From Zasmidium citrigriseum (taxonomy: Eukaryota; Ascomycota; Dothideomycetes; Mycosphaerellales; Mycosphaerellaceae), in the NCBI GenBank assembly GCA_002786025.1, contig NHNW01000037.1, positions 345,728 through 409,727 on the forward strand: a DNA stretch of 64,000 nt, written 5' to 3'. A program made the position numbers and the translations under genes. Below, one piece after another: positions 20,490 through 31,183 of this stretch. Below the pieces are notes generated by a model. It worked only from the letters and a program-made list of their open reading frames with translations, did no database searches and was not told the DNA's origin. How positions within the stretch are numbered: position 1 is the stretch's first letter; every line of letters begins with the position of its first letter.

Positions 20490-21754
20490 ATGACCGCCAC
20501 CACAGCATTCGAGATACCAGAAGAGCACCGCTCCAAGCTCCGCCATGCCCAGCCCAAAGACACTCGCTCCGACGAAGAGATCCTCGCGGGTCTTACACGA
20601 CACGTTCCTATAACGTCGGAAAAGAACATCTGGGCCTTCTGGGACACGGGTCTGGAGAGCCTCCCCAACTGGGATCGTCGCAACTTGATCGACTGGCATC
20701 GCATTTGTGGGCCTTCTTGGACCATTCGTCTCCTCGATCTGGTTCCCGGCAGTCCGAATCATGCCCTGAAATGGGTCGACAAGGACATGCTGCCCGACGC
20801 GTTCGTTAAGGGCACCATGGAAGGTCCGCACGTTGGCCCGCATCGTGCTGATTTACTACGTGCTGGCATCCTGTGGAAGCATGGAGGTGTCTGGATGGAC
20901 GTCGGTATTATTTTGGTTCGGGATATGGACCGAATTTGTTGGAATCAGCTTTCAGATGACAGCAACCCGTACGAACTGTGCGGCCCCTGGGTCGATGGGC
21001 CAACCATCGCGAATCACTTCGTTGCAGGCAGGAAAGGGAGCGAGTTCTTCAAAAAGTGGTAAGCAAGCAGTCCCCACACCCATCGGGCCATCATTCTGAC
21101 GTTTTGATCAGGCAGGAGCTCTTCTCCTACCTCTGGTCAGACCGACACTCCAGCGACGGCCTTATAGCGCACCCTCTCCTGGCATTCCGAGCCCAAATCG
21201 TCCCTTCAAGCAAGGTCAAACGATACACCTTCCCCTTCTTTCCCGATAAGATTCCTAACGTCATGGAATACACCAGCCAGAACGCGTGCGCCACTCGTCT
21301 CGCCGTCCTCGAGGAACCAAATAGCGGTTTCAACGGCCGAGAATTCTGGAAGAGCAAGATCCTCAAATTCGATGCGCTGGACGAGAGCTTTGCTCCGGAG
21401 GGAGAGATTGGGTTCCATGGCGAAGAGCTCTTCAAGGTGCTGGCGACGAAGAGGACTGGTCCGGATGCTGATCCCACTTCGGACGAGTATAAGCTTGCGG
21501 AAAGAATCATCTGGAAAGTACTTACCAGCGCTTCCATGCAGAAGGTCACTCATGGCCATGGTCTCATCCAGGGATCTACGCTCGGGGAACTTTGGGATTT
21601 GCCGGAGAACGAGGGGAAGGACATCGAGCCGGGCACTTTCGCGGAGTTGTTGAGATATGGGAGTGTGCATTTCGAGCAGACGCGAGAGGAGATTGAGTAT
21701 GTGGATCCGGAGAAGTGTGAGTTTGTGTTGAGGAAGGGGTTGTTGGAGGCTTGA
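20490..21754 (+). CDS. Glycosyltransferase, capsular polysaccharide synthesis family
   Basis: Exons 20490-21058 and 21112-21754 (intron GTAAGC...ATCAG) give 403 aa. The N-terminal half matches the fungal Caps_synth/GT32-like fold: NIWAFWDTGLESLPNW near residues 50-65, then HRADLLRAGILWKHGGVWMDVGI near 120-145. The GGVWMD-x-G stretch stands where the metal-binding DxD occurs, with Gly in place of the second Asp. I prefer the ATG at 20490 (MTATTAFEIPEEH) to an in-frame ATG at 20451 because the extra 13 residues look like leader. No signal peptide or membrane segment is visible, so it may be cytosolic or loosely membrane bound. Donor and acceptor sugars are unknown. It lies between KEI1 and the metabolic cluster and need not belong to either. 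Confidence 0.75.
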
Positions 21755-22526
21755 TCGATCAATCGGTCTCGTCAGGCGACAGGACTACTAAGAGCGTTGT
21801 CGCCACAACATATCCCCCAACCAGGTCACCCATCCTCGTCGCCAAACTCCGCTCGACCCGCTTTCGAATTCAAATACCGATTCCTATCACAAACAACGTC
21901 AGCCTCTTCCTCGCCGTTCTCGCCAAAGCCATCGGATGTGAAAAGACCAACCTATCCTCCGCCCACTGCATCGCCCAATACGCCCCCAGCAGCGGTGGAA
22001 TCACATACAAGAACTGATTCCGACATCTTCGAAAGATGTTGAAAGGGCCTTTGGCATCGAAGCTGTGGTATGAAGGTCGGATTTGGTTCGGACTGAGCTT
22101 GTAGGTTATTTGACCGGCTTGTTTGGGGAGGTCTGGATGAATGTAAGCGAGGGCTGTGCGAGGGAGATGGTGAGGAGGTGGTACTTCTGTGGCCCCAGCA
22201 GAGAACAGGTTTGTGGCTGGAGTTGTTAGTTGGTTGGGATGGTTGAAGGGAGGGTAACGTTGTACTCTTTCCGGAGTTGTTGGTTGTATTCCATCTTGAA
22301 TGAGGACTGATGACTATTGCTGAACTGTTTCTAGATCTTTGGCATTCCATTCGATTTTGTATGTCATCGTCGTCTTTCACGTGACCGGACACATATGACG
22401 AACTTCGAAGGAGCCAATCAGAAATCGACCGGTTCCACGGACTCTGGGCGAGAAGGATGCACTTGGCTCTCCAGAGACTCGCCACCCGCTGTGCTGCGTT
22501 TCTCGATGAGAAACAATGTCCACGAG
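21755..22526. other. Intergenic, nothing recognised
   Basis: 770 bases between two forward genes. Short frames on both strands show no domain. An upstream extension of the next gene, starting from ATGs at 22395 or 22509, is possible. Confidence 0.4.
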
Positions 22527-23078
22527 ATGTCATCCACACGGAGCCAGACACAGCGCTACTCATCGATTCCGCAACCAATCCTCCCAAAGCCACCTTCAAC
22601 ACCAAAAGCAACCGCAACCCTTGAAGACCACCTCACCGGCATCGTCCTCGCCATGACCGCAGCAGTCAACGCCCGCGACTTCAACCCTTCCTCTCCCGCC
22701 TGGACATCCACAACATCTGACTTCACATCCGAGCCTTCCTTCTACTTGAACGACAATTCCTGCGGGCTGCACGAGTTCCTTCGCCTCTACGACGAACAAA
22801 CAAGAGACCATCCGGAGTATTTTGTCCGAGTGAAAGGCGTTGATGTGCATGTGAATTCGAAGAGGGAACATGCGATGGCATTTACGGATGTCGAGACGAA
22901 CGGTTTGCCGCCTGGGATCATCCGGCCAAGTGTGGGCGTTGTTGAGTTTGTGAGGGTTGAGGGTGGGGAGTGGAAGTGTAGGAAGTATCGTTGTATGCCC
23001 GGGTTGGAGATTTTGGGGGTCGTTGGGAAGGCTATGGTGGAGGAGAGGGAGGATGAAAGGGCAAACAATCAAGAATGA
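22527..23078 (+). CDS. Small hypothetical protein, NTF2/SnoaL-like
   Basis: An intronless frame of 183 aa from the ATG at 22527 (MSSTRSQTQ). In-frame ATGs at 22395 and 22509 would lengthen it. The order of predicted elements (helix TLEDHLTGIVLAMTAAVNARDF, then strands EHAMAFTDVET, VGVVEFVRVEGGEWKCRKYRCM) is what an NTF2-like alpha+beta cone shows, with about the right length. Such proteins include small cyclases, dehydratases and many proteins without known activity. No catalytic residues can be named. It stands 380 bases upstream of the O-methyltransferase in the same orientation, so it could be the first gene of that cluster. Confidence 0.55.
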   Translation: MSSTRSQTQRYSSIPQPILPKPPSTPKATATLEDHLTGIVLAMTAAVNARDFNPSSPAWTSTTSDFTSEPSFYLNDNSCGLHEFLRLYDEQTRDHPEYFVRVKGVDVHVNSKREHAMAFTDVETNGLPPGIIRPSVGVVEFVRVEGGEWKCRKYRCMPGLEILGVVGKAMVEEREDERANNQE

Positions 23079-23460
23079 TTGGTGGTGAGTGAAAAGCAGA
23101 TGCTCGTTCGAATGGGGGGCTCGGCCACAGCCTTCTGACCGGGGGTATGGTCTCACCCGGATTGAGGGGCTCGCCAGATGCTATATTGCTCTGAAGGTAC
23201 GGCATCTTAAGCCCTCGGGCTGAGAGAGAGCTGCTACTCTGTTGGGTGCTTGCTTTCCGTCAGCCCCGCTGATTCAGCTTGAAAAGTACCTACCCAATGC
23301 TCGCAAGACTTGCTGCGACTAGCATTTGCCTGCATCCAAACGGGGAACTGCTCAGGGCTCCGTCGTGGCCGAAGTGTCTGACTTTCAGCTTCCGACATTA
23401 CTTCAGAGCTGCTTCAGCTTTCGAGAAATCTGCATCGCTGCAACGAGTGATTGATTGGCA
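23079..23460. promoter_or_regulatory. Upstream region of the O-methyltransferase
   Basis: Contains an inverted repeat CCGGG-N12-CCCGG (23139-23143 and 23156-23160), the general form bound by Zn2Cys6 regulators, and a small palindrome AGCCC-TC-GGGCT near 23210-23221. Function is inferred from form only. Confidence 0.3.
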
Positions 23461-24783
23461 ATGTCTTCTCATAAAGATCTTTCGGTCAAGTTCAAAGACC
23501 TCTCTGGTGAGATCATCAGCGGTCTCAAGGGAAGCAAGAGCCCGGAAAGAGAGGAGATCGTACGCGAGGCGCAGAAACTGGTCCAGCAGCTGCAGACTCC
23601 GGCAGAGTATGCATTGCCGATGCTATGGGCTGTAAGTGAGCTCGATGAAGCAACAACGCTGGCCAGAAGCTGACCCGCGAGCAGCCGCTTGAACTCGCCA
23701 TCACTGCGGCCGCCTGCGAGATGGGAATCTTCACAGCTTTGGCTCAGAGTGGCAACGCTATGACCGTATCGGACATCACCAAAGCCTCCAAGAGCGACGA
23801 TGAGGGCATCGTACAACGGATCGTTCAAGGCCTAGCAGCTCACGGCACGATCGATCAAGTCGACGACCAGCACTACAAGGCCAACGAAAAAACAACCAAC
23901 TTCGCCACAGACGGCCGGCACGGAGGTGCCATGACCCAGATGTTCTCAATGCGGGCGTATTCTTGTCTGCCATGGGTACTCCGGAAGCATGGATATCGGA
24001 CTCCGCCTGACTTGAACCACTGCTGTTGGCAGGAAGCTTATGGTGACGAGTCGACGATGTGGAGTTGGATGAAGGAAAAGCCAGAGATGGGCAAGTATTT
24101 CAATGATTACATGGCCGCCGCGAGACCGTATACGAGTGGCAGTTTTGTCGATGAATATCCTTTTCATAAGCTGTACGAGGGATCGAAACCGGAGGATGTC
24201 ATCTTTGTCGATGTGTGAGTACAATGATTTTTCCTGGGCAATGGCTCGCTGACTTCGATAGCGGTGGTGGGTTTGGGCATCAGTGTGTGGCTTTGCGAAA
24301 AGCCTTCCCGAAAGGACAAGGGCGCATCATTCTGCAGGATCTACCGCAAGTTGTAGAAGGCAAGGAGCTGGAAGATGTTGAAGTTATGGCTCATGACATG
24401 ATGACGGAGCAGCTCGTCAAAGGTGAATCAATTTCAAGATTCTGAAACGTTGTCGTTGACAGTAAGCAGGTGCAAAAGCATACTACTTCCGTGGTGTCCT
24501 TCACGACCACGCCGATTCCGTGTGCAAACAATTCCTCCAGCAGATCGTCAAGGCGATGGGTCCAGAGTCCAGACTTCTGGTTCATGATGTGATCATCGAG
24601 GATTACATGCCAACCATCCAATCCGTACGACAGGACGTTGGCATGATGTGCCTCTTTGCTGGGAGGGAGAGAACAAAGGCCCAAATGAAGAGCCTGTTGG
24701 AGAGTGTTGGATTGAGAGTGGTTGAAACGTACAAGGCGGGCCCGGAGAAGTGGTCTATCACTGAAGCCAAGCTTGCAGACTAA
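23461..24783 (+). CDS. SAM-dependent O-methyltransferase (COMT-like)
   Basis: Four exons (23461-23631, 23685-24214, 24262-24422, 24470-24783) give 391 aa, normal for fungal class II O-methyltransferases (PF00891) that methylate phenolic or hydroxyl groups of secondary metabolites. A dimerisation-type N-terminal part precedes PLELAITAACEMGIF. The SAM-binding loop VDVGGGFGHQ is formed exactly at the exon 2/3 junction. The downstream DLPQVV and the HDMM block match motifs II and III. The catalytic His is expected in FRGVLHDHAD, early in exon 4, and the C-terminus ends in a typical VVETYKAG strand. All three introns have GT/AG ends and are 47-53 nt. This is the first clear enzyme of the 23-35 kb cluster. 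Confidence 0.9.
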
Positions 24784-24943
24784 CCGATGTGAGATATCAG
24801 ACGGATACTAATTACTCCGAGTCAAGCTCTTTGAGAAATCTGTGGACCGTTCGCTTTCGCACAGCATCGATGACTCACTTGAAGGTAGGACTTCATAACT
24901 TGCGTGGCAATACCTGCTCCAGCGACAATCTCAATGCGAAGAC

Positions 24944-25492
24944 ATGACCACTATCGATGTTATCATCATCTCTGGACGATCTGGCAGTGGGAAGAGCTCA
25001 GTCGCGAACGAAATCCATCGGCAGCTATCCCAACGCTCTTTCTGCCATGCTTCGATCGAAGGTGACAATTTGGACATGATGTATCCTGAGCAAACGACTC
25101 CTGAGCTCTTCCTGGCAAATCTCGCCCAATGCTGGCGCAACTTGGTCTTTCTACGAGACTGCCGAGTATTGATCCTCAACGGCACTGCCGTGATTCTGGA
25201 CCATCAAGCAATCAGGCGAGTCATTCAAGACGTATCTCCGGAGGCTGATGTGCGGATGCAGGGTTTCATTCTTGAGTGCTCGGATGAGAGTATTGAGGGA
25301 CGTCTTTCGCGAAGGGAGATGGGCAGCGGACTGGCAGAGCATCTGCGAAGAAGCGAAAGGATGGCTCGCGCTTTGGCCGAGTTGAACGAAGACTGGATTG
25401 AACACATCGAGACCGATGGGCTGCCTGTCCCGCAAGTTGCAGAGGATATTCTTAGACGAAGTCTGCTCCGGCAAGATGACGAGACAGAGTGA
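24944..25492 (+). CDS. P-loop kinase-like NTPase
   Basis: Intronless, 182 aa. The start (MTTIDVIIISGRSGSGKSS) runs straight into a Walker A motif G-R-S-G-S-G-K-S-S at residues 11-19. The protein has the size and layout of small nucleotide-binding kinases of the adenylate/gluconate/APS-kinase fold: a strand after the P-loop helix leads to IEGDNLDMMYP, an acceptor-binding region, and a lid-like arginine-rich segment ESIEGRLSRREMGSG follows near residues 118-132. No diagnostic signature selects one substrate. It is 160 bases after the O-methyltransferase in the same orientation, inside the cluster. It could phosphorylate a biosynthetic intermediate, give self-protection, or be unrelated. Confidence 0.7.
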   Translation: MTTIDVIIISGRSGSGKSSVANEIHRQLSQRSFCHASIEGDNLDMMYPEQTTPELFLANLAQCWRNLVFLRDCRVLILNGTAVILDHQAIRRVIQDVSPEADVRMQGFILECSDESIEGRLSRREMGSGLAEHLRRSERMARALAELNEDWIEHIETDGLPVPQVAEDILRRSLLRQDDETE

Positions 25493-25667
25493 ACATTATG
25501 AAAGAGATGAAGAAGCGATAAAATGTGTTCCACATCGGCCCGATTTTGTCGTTTCATACCCGCGATACATCGGCTATAAGCATGGAAACCCTCCCATCGC
25601 CTTGCTCGCCGCGCCGAACTGGACTGGGGATGGCATTGTGACAGCTGGCCACTACCAGAATCCGCCC

Positions 25668-26339
25668 TCAAAGTCCACACATCCGCAAAACCACCGCAGG
25701 CGTATCACTCTCGTTGTTGACGTCGCCCACGTAGCCGAGAAGTCCTGCACCAACCCGGGCAAACGCTGCTGGAGCTTGCGTACGATCACCCACAGGCAGT
25801 GGGCCGAACACAGCCGATTCGATGCGTGAATCGTTCGAGGGCAGATATACTGCGTCGCTGGGATGGACATTGGCAACGTGCAGAGCTTTTTGGCTGTAGC
25901 TTAAGGCCAGACCACTGGTATTGCGAAGTGTCATGGCCGAGTTGAGGGCGAAGGTGGTGCGATGGTAGTCGCCGGATGTCCATGGCAGATCGAAGTGAGA
26001 GAACAGCGTGTCTATGTCCGGAGGTCGGGCAAAGCTCGCGAAGAGGCCCATGAGAATAAGAGTGCCGCCAGATCGGACATAACTGACGGCGTCTTGCACG
26101 AGGGTGAGGCGGGTGCTGACCGTGAGCGACTCGTCTGCTGATAACACGGCGGCTGGCTTGTTCTCGGCGTTGAAGTAGGATCTGGCCTCGCTTGGAGTGA
26201 TGACCTGCATGACGTCTGCGTGGGCTCGGAGGAGATTGTTGAAGTCCGAGTACATGTCGTTGTAGAACTCTGCCTTGTCGAGGGTGAGGATGACAATGAG
26301 TGGCTTCGACTGCCCAGACTGAGATGTCGTCGTCGCCAT
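25668..26339 (-). CDS. Hypothetical protein, class I GATase/ThuA-like fold
   Basis: Intronless reverse gene; the start at 26339 (MATTTSQSG) is chosen because the longer frame upstream lacks a protein-like composition. It encodes 223 aa. Alternating strands and helices, for example PLIVILTLDKAEFYND, AAVLSADESLT, SYVRSGGTLILMGLFASFA and AFARVGAGLLGYVGDVN, resemble the flavodoxin-like fold of glutamine amidotransferase-like domains, without a clear catalytic Cys elbow. I do not recognise a named family. It shares a 518-base divergent promoter with the MFS gene at 26858, which suggests it is co-regulated with the cluster. Confidence 0.5.
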   Translation of the reverse strand: MATTTSQSGQSKPLIVILTLDKAEFYNDMYSDFNNLLRAHADVMQVITPSEARSYFNAENKPAAVLSADESLTVSTRLTLVQDAVSYVRSGGTLILMGLFASFARPPDIDTLFSHFDLPWTSGDYHRTTFALNSAMTLRNTSGLALSYSQKALHVANVHPSDAVYLPSNDSRIESAVFGPLPVGDRTQAPAAFARVGAGLLGYVGDVNNESDTPAVVLRMCGL

Positions 26340-26857
26340 CCTGCTGGCGATTGATTCGGGCTGAGAGTGTCTGTTGGAGGTCGTCGAGGTGAAGGCTGAT
26401 GTGCGGTGAGGTGAGGTGACACAAGTGAGGTGGTGGTTGCTGCAAGATCCCAGGAGGTGGCTGGGCAGAGGCAGGCACCGCGACATCCCTGCCGATGCGG
26501 CTTCATTGAGGGAGGAGCGTCCGAAAGCCCACATCAAATGCAACTGCATCTCCATTCGTCTACTCAAACAGAAAGGCGTTGAAGAAAAGCTTCAACTCGT
26601 CCACGGGCAAGCGTATGTCGCTTCACGAAGCGCTCTCGCTCCGACCAACGGTGCCCCCAGGCTGCGTTATCGCCTTTAAATACCGCGAGGGAAGCTGCGA
26701 ATGTCGCAAACTGCCGGATCGATCATCGCCTTCTCCCACGAGAGTCGCCGGCGTAGTGGAGATGATGTCGCTATCACCTAGCGCCGCGTGGTGCGAGGCT
26801 GTCAAGCTAAGGCTTGAAGACAGTCGCTTTCCCGCGAGAACCCTGCACTCAACATGA
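26340..26857. promoter_or_regulatory. Divergent promoter, GATase-like gene / MFS
   Basis: 518 bases between two divergent starts, likely regulating both. An ATG at 26854, out of frame with the MFS start at 26858, overlaps it and may lower translation. No operator was identified. Confidence 0.4.
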
Positions 26858-28559
26858 ATGTCCAGCATGGCAAATACCAACAGTACCCCGGAGAGCGTTG
26901 AGAAAAGCCAGGCTGAGGAGCAAATCACTCCAGCTGTAGATGCAGCTGCCGTGGCACAGCCGTCTCATTGCACGGACAAGAACGAGAACCCGGAAAAGGT
27001 CACGAGGGAAAATGACGCTGCAACGGAATACTGCATTCTGCCGGAGAAGCAGAAGATTGCATTGATGCTCACTGTCTCTTTCGCGGCCATCATCTCTCCC
27101 ATCTCGAGCAGTATCTACTTTCCAGCAGTCAACAACTTGGCAAGAGACTTGAACGTGTCGGTCACTTCGGTCAACATCACAATTAGCACTTACTTGGTGA
27201 GTACTCCTCGTCCATTTGCACCGCGATTTCAGTTGATAAAATCACCAGATCCTCCAAGGCATCGCCCCGTCTTTCACGGCAGCTTTCTCCGAATCGTATG
27301 GCCGCCGACCGGCCTACATGATCTGTTTCATCATATATCTTGGAGCGAACATCGGTCTTGCTCTGCAACATGACTATGCCGCTTTGCTCGTCCTTCGATG
27401 TATGCAGAGCTCTGGTAGCAGCGGGACCATAGCGCTGGGAAGCGCAGTGGTAAGCGACTTGAGCACAAGAGCGGAGAGAGGCAAGTATATTGGATACGCC
27501 AGCATGGGCGTTACCTTGGGCCCAGCTTTTGGTCCCGTAATCGTTAGTCGCAATGAGCAGGTCGTCCTCAGAACAGATTTGCTGACAGGAGTTGATCAGG
27601 GAGGACTACTTGAGCACTTTCTCGGTTGGAGGTCCATCTTCTGGTTCCTGGCGATCTTCTGTGGCGTCTTTGCGACGGTCATGGCAGGTGTGTTCCGAGA
27701 GACCTGTCGCTCTGTTGTTGGAAATGGCTCCATCCCACCGAAGTTGTGGAACCGCTCTCTGCTGCAATGGATCAACATCGATCTTCGCAAGAAGGCTTTG
27801 CCGAAGCAAGACCTGAAGTCGTTGCAGAAGCGCAGAAAACGTCCGAATCCGCTTGCATCGCTACGTATCCTGGCCAACCGAGAAACGGGCATCATTGCAG
27901 CTTTTGGTGGCTGCCTCTTTGCTGGCTATGTCGCCGTTCTGAGCGTCCTCGCTTCGCAATTGGAGTCTCGCTTCGGCTTCAACTCAATCCAAATCGGCCT
28001 CTGCTATCTCCCACTGGGATTCGGAAGCCTCACCTCACGCTGGACAGTTGGTATTCTACTTGACAGGAACTTCCGTCGGGAGGCCCGCAAGCAAGGGCTG
28101 GAGATTGTCAAGAATCGCCAGCAAGACATCTCGGCCTTCGATATCGAGAAGGCGCGTTTGACAGTTACAGGCCCACTTACCGTTCTTGCCTGTTCTAGCA
28201 TCATCGCTTACAGCTGGACGATGGAATTTCACACTCCTTTGGCCGCACCTCTGGTGGTGTTGTTCTTCACTGGGCATTTCACTACTGGAGCGTTTAGCAG
28301 TCTCAATACGTTGATCGTCGATATCAATCGAGAGCAACCGGCCACTGCGAGCGCAGCAAGCAATCTTTCAAGATGTCTGCTCGGTGCTGGTGCAGTCGCG
28401 GCTGCTACACCTTTGATCGAATCTATTGGCATTGGCTGGGCGGGTACTATATGTGCTTTCGTGTGGATAGCTTGCCTTCCGCTGCTGTGGCTGGTGTATG
28501 CAAGGGGTTTTCGATGGAGGACTGAGAAGGGTAAGAGGATGAGTTGCCAGGTTTCTTGA
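26858..28559 (+). CDS. MFS transporter, DHA1 drug:H+ antiporter type
   Basis: Three exons (26858-27196, 27249-27542, 27600-28559) give 530 aa with 12 predicted helices after a polar N-terminus of about 65 residues. Diagnostic pieces are SPISSSIYFPAVNNLARDL (helix 1-2), the loop motif AFSESYGRRPAYMI (helix 2-3), GSSGTIALGSAVVSDL and GPAFGPVIGGLLEHFLGWRS (antiporter motif, helix 5). The second intron (27543-27599, 57 nt) contains no stop and would be read through if missed; removing it restores GPVIGGLLEH. The gene is a distant paralogue of the broken transporter at 4668. In a metabolite cluster this type usually exports the product. Plasma membrane location is inferred. Confidence 0.9.
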
Positions 28560-28942
28560 GAATTACACATAAGAGTCTACGGCGGTAATACTTCACTACC
28601 GGCGTCAGAGAAGTCGTATTGAAACGATACCCTGCATCTCTGCCGATGATCAGTCAATCGTTGAAAGACAAGGCTGAGAGTGCGGTAATTGGTGGGATCG
28701 CTTCATTGGCCGGCAGAAGAACACCCGAACCGAATGAAACGGCGCACCACTTTTGTTCGAACGTCTCCGTTACATGCACTCCACGGATGCCGCGGCGTCC
28801 TCGCGTATTAAAACATCAGCTTCATTCAAGCGAATCCTTCGGACCAGTCTGGACTTGGTCAGCGGCTGAAGTGGGCACGCTATGAAGAGACATCAGCCGC
28901 AACTTCTCAAACAAAGATGCCACGACATGACATACTCCCATC
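28560..28942. other. Intergenic, promoter of the P450
   Basis: 383 bases with normal composition, probably the P450 promoter. A short frame at 28619-28885 has no coding features. Confidence 0.4.
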
Positions 28943-30621
28943 ATGGGCTTCCTTTCACTCTTGCTGCCAGGCACATTGGCGCTGCTCGTTGTGTACTGTA
29001 TCCTTAGCTACATCAGACATGCGGCAAAGGAAAGAGAACATGGATGCCAGCCGGCGCCGCTCTTCAAACCATGGGACGTCCTTGGAATCCAGAATCTCCG
29101 ACTCGAGCTGAACGGAATGAAGACGAATCGTCTCTCGAACTCATTTTTGTACCGAAAGAGCGAGATGAGCAGGAAGCTGGGTCGGAACTGCAAGACTTTT
29201 CGAATCAAATACCCTCCCAGCGACACTTGGTATTACACCTTCGACCCGAAGAACCTGCAAGCTGTATTGGCCACGCAGTTCCAAGACTTCCAGCAGCCGG
29301 CGTCAAGGGTCGCTGCCTTCGAGCCACTCCTCGGATTGGGGATTGTGCGTTTTGCGAGTTGCAGCGTTGTGGTATCGAAGGCTGACGATGACAGTTCTCG
29401 TCGAACGGTCCGCAATGGGAGCACTCGAGGGCACTGATCCGACCACAGTTCATGCGTGAACAGATTGCTGATCTAGGCCTTTTCGAAAGACATGTGCAAG
29501 TCCTCATCGCTGCCCTTTCAGGTGCCGTCCAGCCCGGCGAGTGGACCTCGACTTTCAACATGCAGCCATTGTTGGAGCGATTTACGATGGACACTGCCAC
29601 TGAGTTCCTTTTCGGCGAGAGCGTGCACTGCCAGAAGGGTGACAGTGCAGGCAAAAACTCTCTGTTCTCGAGCGAAGAGACGATTGCTTTTGTTGAGAAC
29701 TTCTTTGCTGCGGAAAAGACCATGGCAATGTCGATGATATTGAGCGATCTGTACTGGTTGATGCATGACCGCCAGTTCAAGCAGCAATGCAAGATCGTGC
29801 ACGACTTCGTGGATTCTTACGTTCAGCGTAGATTGAACAGCCCAAACAAGACCGACGAGAAGGGCGGAACGGGCAAGTACGTCGTCCTGGATGCCATCGT
29901 CGCTGACTTCAAGGATCCAAAAGACCTCCGCTCGCAGCTGCTGAATGTTCTCCTCGCTGGTAGCGACACCATCTCAGGAACACTTGGGTTCGTCTTCGCC
30001 ACTCTGGGTCAATATCCGGATATCTTCAAGAAGCTTCGCAGTGCTGTCCTGAACGACTTTGGATCGTTTGAAGAACCGGAAGAGATTACGATCAGCAAGC
30101 TCAAGAACTGTGCGTACCTACAGAGATTCTTGAACGAAGTGCTGCGAGTCTATCCTGCCGTCCCGGTCAACTTCCGCGAGGCTGTCAGAGACACCACACT
30201 GCCCGTCGGTGGTGGCCCAGATGGTGCTGCGCCAGTGTTCATACCCAAGGGGTATCTTGTTGCTTGGGAGGTATGTTGGTATTCATTCCCAATCTATTGC
30301 TGCTGCTGACCTTGTTCTTCCTCCTAGCTTTGGACGATGCACTCCGACGAAGAGTTCTGGGGGCCAGATGCCGACAGCTTCAATCCAGATCGATGGGAGG
30401 GTCGTAAACTTGGGTTCCATTACCTGCCATTCAATGCTGGTCCGCGCATATGCATCGGCCAACAATTCGCTCTGGCTGAGGTGGCTTATGTTACGGTTAG
30501 ACTCCTGCAGAAGTTTGATGCAATTGACGGTTCAGCATTGCCGGACGGACGACTGCCTTGCGACTGGAAGCTGGTCGATAAGGTGGCTGGAGGAGTGAAC
30601 ATCAGATTGCGGGTAGCCTGA
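28943..30621 (+). CDS. Cytochrome P450, CYP52/CYP63-like
   Basis: Three exons (28943-29344, 29395-30270, 30328-30621) give 523 aa. A membrane anchor covers residues about 3-22. The B-C region IFSSNGPQWEHSRALIRPQF is formed at the first splice. The I-helix reads LLAGSDTISGTLGF (AGxDT), the K-helix ExxR is in FLNEVLRVYP, and the heme loop FNAGPRICIG carries the Cys ligand. The PERF-type region reads FNPDRWEG. Sequence style fits the CYP52/CYP63 group, which omega-hydroxylates alkanes and fatty acids, though cluster members can take other lipophilic substrates. The protein should sit in the ER membrane facing the cytosol. Neighbours (SDR, FMO, OMT, MFS) suggest a tailoring step. Confidence 0.92.
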
Positions 30622-31183
30622 AAATCCTTGTAGTAAAGCAGTGATGACCAGCGGAAGTCTTCATGACATGGGCATCGCAGCAGCGTCTTTTCGCCAGAAT
30701 GCGCGGTCAGTGAGAGATGTCGTCGGTCGTGAACTTCTCTAGAGATTACAGCCGAAGGATCAGTCTCCTGCATCCTTCAACTTAATAGCGCATCCTGGCG
30801 TTGAAGGAATCTAGGGATGCCAACGAGCTAGGCAGCTTCCAGTAGACGAAACCAAAATGGCTCTCGATTTCTCGTCGAATCTCCACCGTCTGCAAGGCAA
30901 ACACCACCAGGTGTGAAGCATCGCCTGCGAGATCAGGGAATGGACTTCTCGAGCTTACGAATAGATACGTCCACGGCGCTGTTCTGGTCGCCGAATGACC
31001 GAAGGAGCAAGACTGCTCAGGTCCTTGGAAAGGTATTTATTGCCAGTCGCTGTCCTTCATAGACATCTTTCTGCTTCCCATTGAACTCAAGCTGCATCGA
31101 GTGTATCATCTTTCAGCGCTTCGACGAAAACTCCAAACGAAAACCTTCCTAAAGCTTGCGAAGCATTCATCCGGCGGTCAACA
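30622..31183. other. Intergenic, promoter of the SDR
   Basis: 560 bases of normal composition with no gene signal. It should hold the P450 3' UTR and the SDR promoter. Confidence 0.4.

Noticed and set aside
26489..28648. Shared motif CTGCCGATG in the promoters before the MFS (26489) and the P450 (28640)
   Set aside because: A single 9-base match between two regions of this size is about as likely as not by chance.
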